From the NCBI GenBank assembly GCA_014529385.2, contig CM043963.1, positions 4,343,001 through 4,407,000 on the forward strand: a DNA stretch of 64,000 nt, read 5' to 3'. Below the pieces are notes generated by a model, which was given only the letters and a program-made list of their open reading frames with translations, did no database searches and had not been told where the DNA came from. This DNA comes from Adiantum capillus-veneris. Lineage: Eukaryota > Streptophyta > Polypodiopsida > Polypodiales > Pteridaceae. Position numbers and translations under genes: made by a program. Shown here in pieces: positions 61,100-64,000 of the stretch (positions are counted from its first letter, which is position 1; each line of letters begins with the position of its first letter).

Positions 61100-61585
61100 A
61101 AGGTTTATCAAGGACTTTTGATCTTGACATTCTTTATCAAACCACTTTTGTATGATCTTTCTTTGTTGATATCATGGGCATGCTTTATGGCAAAGAATTC
61201 TTCAACACAAGAACAAATAACATTCTTGAAAGCTTTCCACTTAGTTTCCAATGGTGCGTCATAGTGAAGCTTTGTCATCCATAACTTTTTCTCAACCATT
61301 TCAATATACATTGATGCCCGTTTGAAATCCATACAAAGTGATAACTTCTCTTTTCTTAGGCTAAAATTATCATGGTTAGTTGTTTCTCCACATGCAAGGT
61401 CAATACATACGGTATAATGGTCTGATTCTGGGATCCATTGGCCAAGCATAAAACTTTTTATAAGATACATGATGGCTTTGGAGATTGCATATAGTCAATC
61501 GGGCTATCCCCATTGTGATTTCTACATGTAAAAGTCCATCGATTCCACTCCACAAACTTACATCATTGGAAATAAGCATACCCGT
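61100..61585 (-). pseudogene. LINE endonuclease fragment
   Basis: The minus strand reads WTFTCRNHNGDSPIDYMQSP (about 61480-61535), then after a frameshift WIPESDHYTVCIDL (61400-61440). W-T-x-x ... I-D-Y and S-D-H are the last motifs of the apurinic-type endonuclease of plant LINEs, where the His is catalytic. The linker toward RT follows with KWKAFKNVICSCVEEFFAIK. The fragment is cut at 61585 by the LTR that begins at 61586. Confidence 0.75.
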
Positions 61586-62328
61586 TGTCGGGGATAATAG
61601 CTAGGTTCGCGAGGTGAGTCGGGTCAGCACTGGGCTACTCGCTGCGGGAAATAAGAGAGACAAGATGCACAACGCAAAGCAAAAGACATCGACGACACCA
61701 TAAATGCTTACAGTTGACAACTTGAATGTTTTAAACTGCTAATAATTAGCCAAAGTGGAATTCGATTACAAATGTTTGCTGTTAATGGCACTGATAGGGT
61801 TTTGGAGAGTTTAATGCTCTCCAATCAGACCAAGACCGCAAATTTTCCACTTATGCCTGCCATTAGAGCTTTTTGAAGAAATTCCCTGCCTGGTGCCCTT
61901 GCATTTCCCAAATACAGTAGAGAGAGTGTAACCTCTCACCCTCTTGCCTTACTTCTCCTTTTCTTGCCGAGCTCCGACTTCGCCAAGCTGCTTCAATCCT
62001 TCTTCCTTGCTTACCTTCCTCTGCTCAATACCTTTCACTCGTTCGCTTCTCTCTTCTTAGATGAATGTTGAGAGCAAGAGAAAGAGAACAAGCTTTGCTA
62101 AAAGAGAGAGAGCCTTGTTCTTCCTTAGAACTCCCTTCTCCGTCACAACACTCTACGCCGCCACTCCTCCTTACTTTGCTAGGCCGAGGATGAGCCGAGA
62201 GAGAAAGCCTTCCCTTGTTCGCCTTCACCTCTTCTCCACGCTTTGCTACTCCCGTTCTTGCATACCCGTTCCCTCTCTATCTTTGCTTTGAGAGAGAAAG
62301 AGAGAATACTCTTTTCTTTACTCTTATT

Positions 62329-62332
<4 letters not shown>

Positions 62333-62388
<56 letters not shown>
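62333..62388. repeat. (GA)n microsatellite in the third LTR copy
   Basis: About 56 bp of GA with more purine-rich sequence on both sides. Confidence 0.97.
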
Positions 62389-62389
<1 letters not shown>

Positions 62390-62448
62390 ATTTCTCTCCC
62401 TCGATTTCTAGTCGAGAACCTAGGTGCATTTCTTCCTCTCTTCCTTCT

Positions 62449-62575
62449 GTTGAACTAAGTCGAGGTCGAGGAGAGAGAGTGAGTGAGAGAGAGAAAACCT
62501 TCACTTCCTTCAGTTGAACTAAGTCGAGGTCGAGGAGAGAGTGTGAGAGAGAGAAAACCTTCACTTCCTTTGATA
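62449..62575. repeat. two tandem units of 64 bp
   Basis: GTTGAACTAAGTCGAGGTCG recurs at 62449 and 62513 with GAGAAAACCTTCACTTCCTT in both units. Confidence 0.93.
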
Positions 62576-63169
62576 ACCGAGGACAAGAGAAGAAGGAGAG
62601 ATTTGCCTTTCTGAGCTCCCCCTTTGGTATGCTTTTCCCCTCCTACTCTCGTTCCCCACAATTGCCTCCTTCGTTCCTTCCCCCTTTTCCCTAAAAAAAA
62701 CCTTTATTAATAGCCCTCTTTTCCTCCCTTAGCAACGACGGCGCCGTAGTTGTTGCTAGGGAGTGCAAAAAAAAAACTCCTCATGTGACGTGTCAAGCCG
62801 TTTTCGAGCAGCGCCAAAACTCTTTGGGACAGGATCCGAAAGGGAGCGCCATGGCAAGATAGGAGGTTTTCGATTCATGTGCGTCGCCGTCCGAGCATCA
62901 CGACGCCCGGGGCGAGCTCTTTCTTCTGCTCCACGCTGCCTGTGCACTGCCTCAGGCTCTCACCATTTTGTTTTCCTTGTTTTTCTTCCCTTCATTCACA
63001 CTCAAGCCCTCTCTTAAACCTATGGGCGGCTTTGTGTTGGGCGGCCTCTCTCATCATTGACTTGGGCGGGCGGCCATGCCCCTTGGCCTTTGATGATTAT
63101 GGGAGGCCCTTCCCATTGAGCTCATGGGCGGCCTTTTGGTTATATTAAGGGCACAACATTTGGCATACA

Positions 63170-63480
63170 TGCCGGCCAAGGCGGTAATCTCATCAAAATT
63201 CTGTCATTCGCTGCCTATTGGGTAATCCCCGCAATCAACACGCTCTAGGAGATGACATTTCGGGCCAAGAGCGCATGAAGAGCTTTTTGTGATTTCGTAA
63301 CGGCACCGCATTCAACATGCATATAGACCAAGGCATTGCTTCCAACAAATCTTGACTGACAATATCCTCGTGAATTTTATTGTCTATAACAACACATCGA
63401 ATAATGAAAAAATTACCCAGCTCAGCAGCGCCAACAACTGACACTGGACTTTGTATGCCAAGCCGTAAATCCCTTTAGAC
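63170..63480 (-). pseudogene. PPR-motif fragment in the third LTR copy
   Basis: The minus strand gives NALVYMHVECGAVTKSQKAL followed by HALLARNVIS, a stop, then SVLIAG (about 63200-63340). This fits one and a half PPR units, with the usual Trp of V-I-S-W-S replaced by a stop. It lies in the same orientation as the element and in the same general part of the LTR as the PPR fragment at 5950-6660. Confidence 0.7.
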
Positions 63481-63939
63481 TTCTCAAATTTCATAGAGCG
63501 CATACAAACCCTATTGAGGAGGCCAAAATTCCCAGATAGCACTACGATCGAGCCGACCGGATTGGTACGGAACCGGCCCCCTGTGCATCTTTAACGGCCA
63601 GTAACTTGGCAACCGGAACTCCGATCACTAATCTGAAAAGACCGACGTGCTCCACAAAGTGAGCACTTCAGGCCCATGCATTCATTTCATTTTTGTCACC
63701 TCAACCACAGTTGCCCAATCTGGTACGGATCTGCATTGACTCAACCTTCAAACTGCCATAACTTCTTCATCGTACCTCCAATCAACGAGCTGTAAAGCAC
63801 TTCAAGCACTGCAATTCTAGATCATAATCTCCCATCTATGCTCACTTCAAGCATACTCCTTTTTGGCATCATTAAGGCATCTGTTGATCCTTTTAAGCCG
63901 CATCTGGTATACATTAATCATTAAACTTGGCATGTTACA

Positions 63940-64000
63940 AGCCCCCATCACTGCTTAGTAAATGTGTAGGCTTCAAAAAAGATTAACTTGCATTTCTTTG
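63940..64000 (-). mobile_element. start of the internal part of a further G1-family element
   Basis: Only 61 bases: a purine tract on the minus strand and sequence with no motif. The rest lies outside the window. Confidence 0.4.

Larger units (their letters stand above)
61586..63939 (-). mobile_element. third LTR copy of the G1 gypsy family
   Basis: Starts TGTCGGGGATAATAG and shares GATGCACAACGCAAAGCAAA-type text with the copies at 301 and 12722. It ends at 63939 (minus-strand start TGTAACATGCC), where AGTGATGGGGGCT gives a purine tract. It is therefore the 3' LTR of a minus-strand element that continues past the window. About 2354 bp, including a GA run and a PPR-derived segment. Confidence 0.7.

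Overview
This window looks like repeat-dense nuclear DNA of a land plant. I see no intact host gene, tRNA or rRNA. The coding signals I recognise come from broken transposable elements, plus fragments of two host gene types: pentatricopeptide repeat (PPR) motifs and the N-lobe of a protein kinase. Chromodomain Ty3/gypsy elements, Ty1/copia elements primed by initiator-Met tRNA, a hAT transposon, Helitron-type Rep remains and plant-style LINE fragments fit a large-genome plant. The PPR remains and the style of the LINE and transposase sequences make me favour a fern or other non-seed vascular plant; this is an inference with moderate confidence.

Layout. 1-300: end of an LTR-like sequence with a primer binding site. 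301-13295: a decayed minus-strand Ty3/gypsy element (G1). Its left LTR (301-7070) is split by a DNA-transposon-like insertion carrying an unusual transposase (2.69-4.35 kb), and the LTR contains PPR-derived sequence. 13296-17480: about 4 kb with little recognisable. 17481-25745: a plus-strand gag-protease element (G2), cut in its protease active site by a complete 5.1 kb copia element (20254-25348, perfect 5-bp target duplication). 27007-35628: a chromodomain gypsy element (A, minus). Its 5' LTR also abuts the 3' part of a second copy (B, to 37815), which carries a 217-bp MITE.

40336-48920: two copia copies arranged head to head as an inverted repeat. A 4.8 kb hAT transposon (43783-48611, 8-bp target duplication, empty site visible in the sister arm) interrupts one arm. 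The hAT carries a hAT transposase remnant, a captured kinase fragment, GC-rich subterminal repeats and an array of stem-loops with variable stems and a nearly constant loop. 49170-53150: a gypsy RT fragment and two copies of a (CA)n plus ACTGGT-like satellite. 53340-56095: an internally deleted copia related to the one at 20 kb. 56180-61585: Helitron-type Rep remains and LINE reverse transcriptase and endonuclease fragments. 61586-63939: another LTR of the G1 family, again with (GA)n and a PPR fragment.

No gene set here works together as a pathway. The window records nested insertion and decay. Most premature stops that can be compared with a sister copy are C-to-T or G-to-A changes, as expected from deamination of methylated cytosine. 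The most unusual signal is the stem-loop array inside the hAT element (44.44-44.85 kb).
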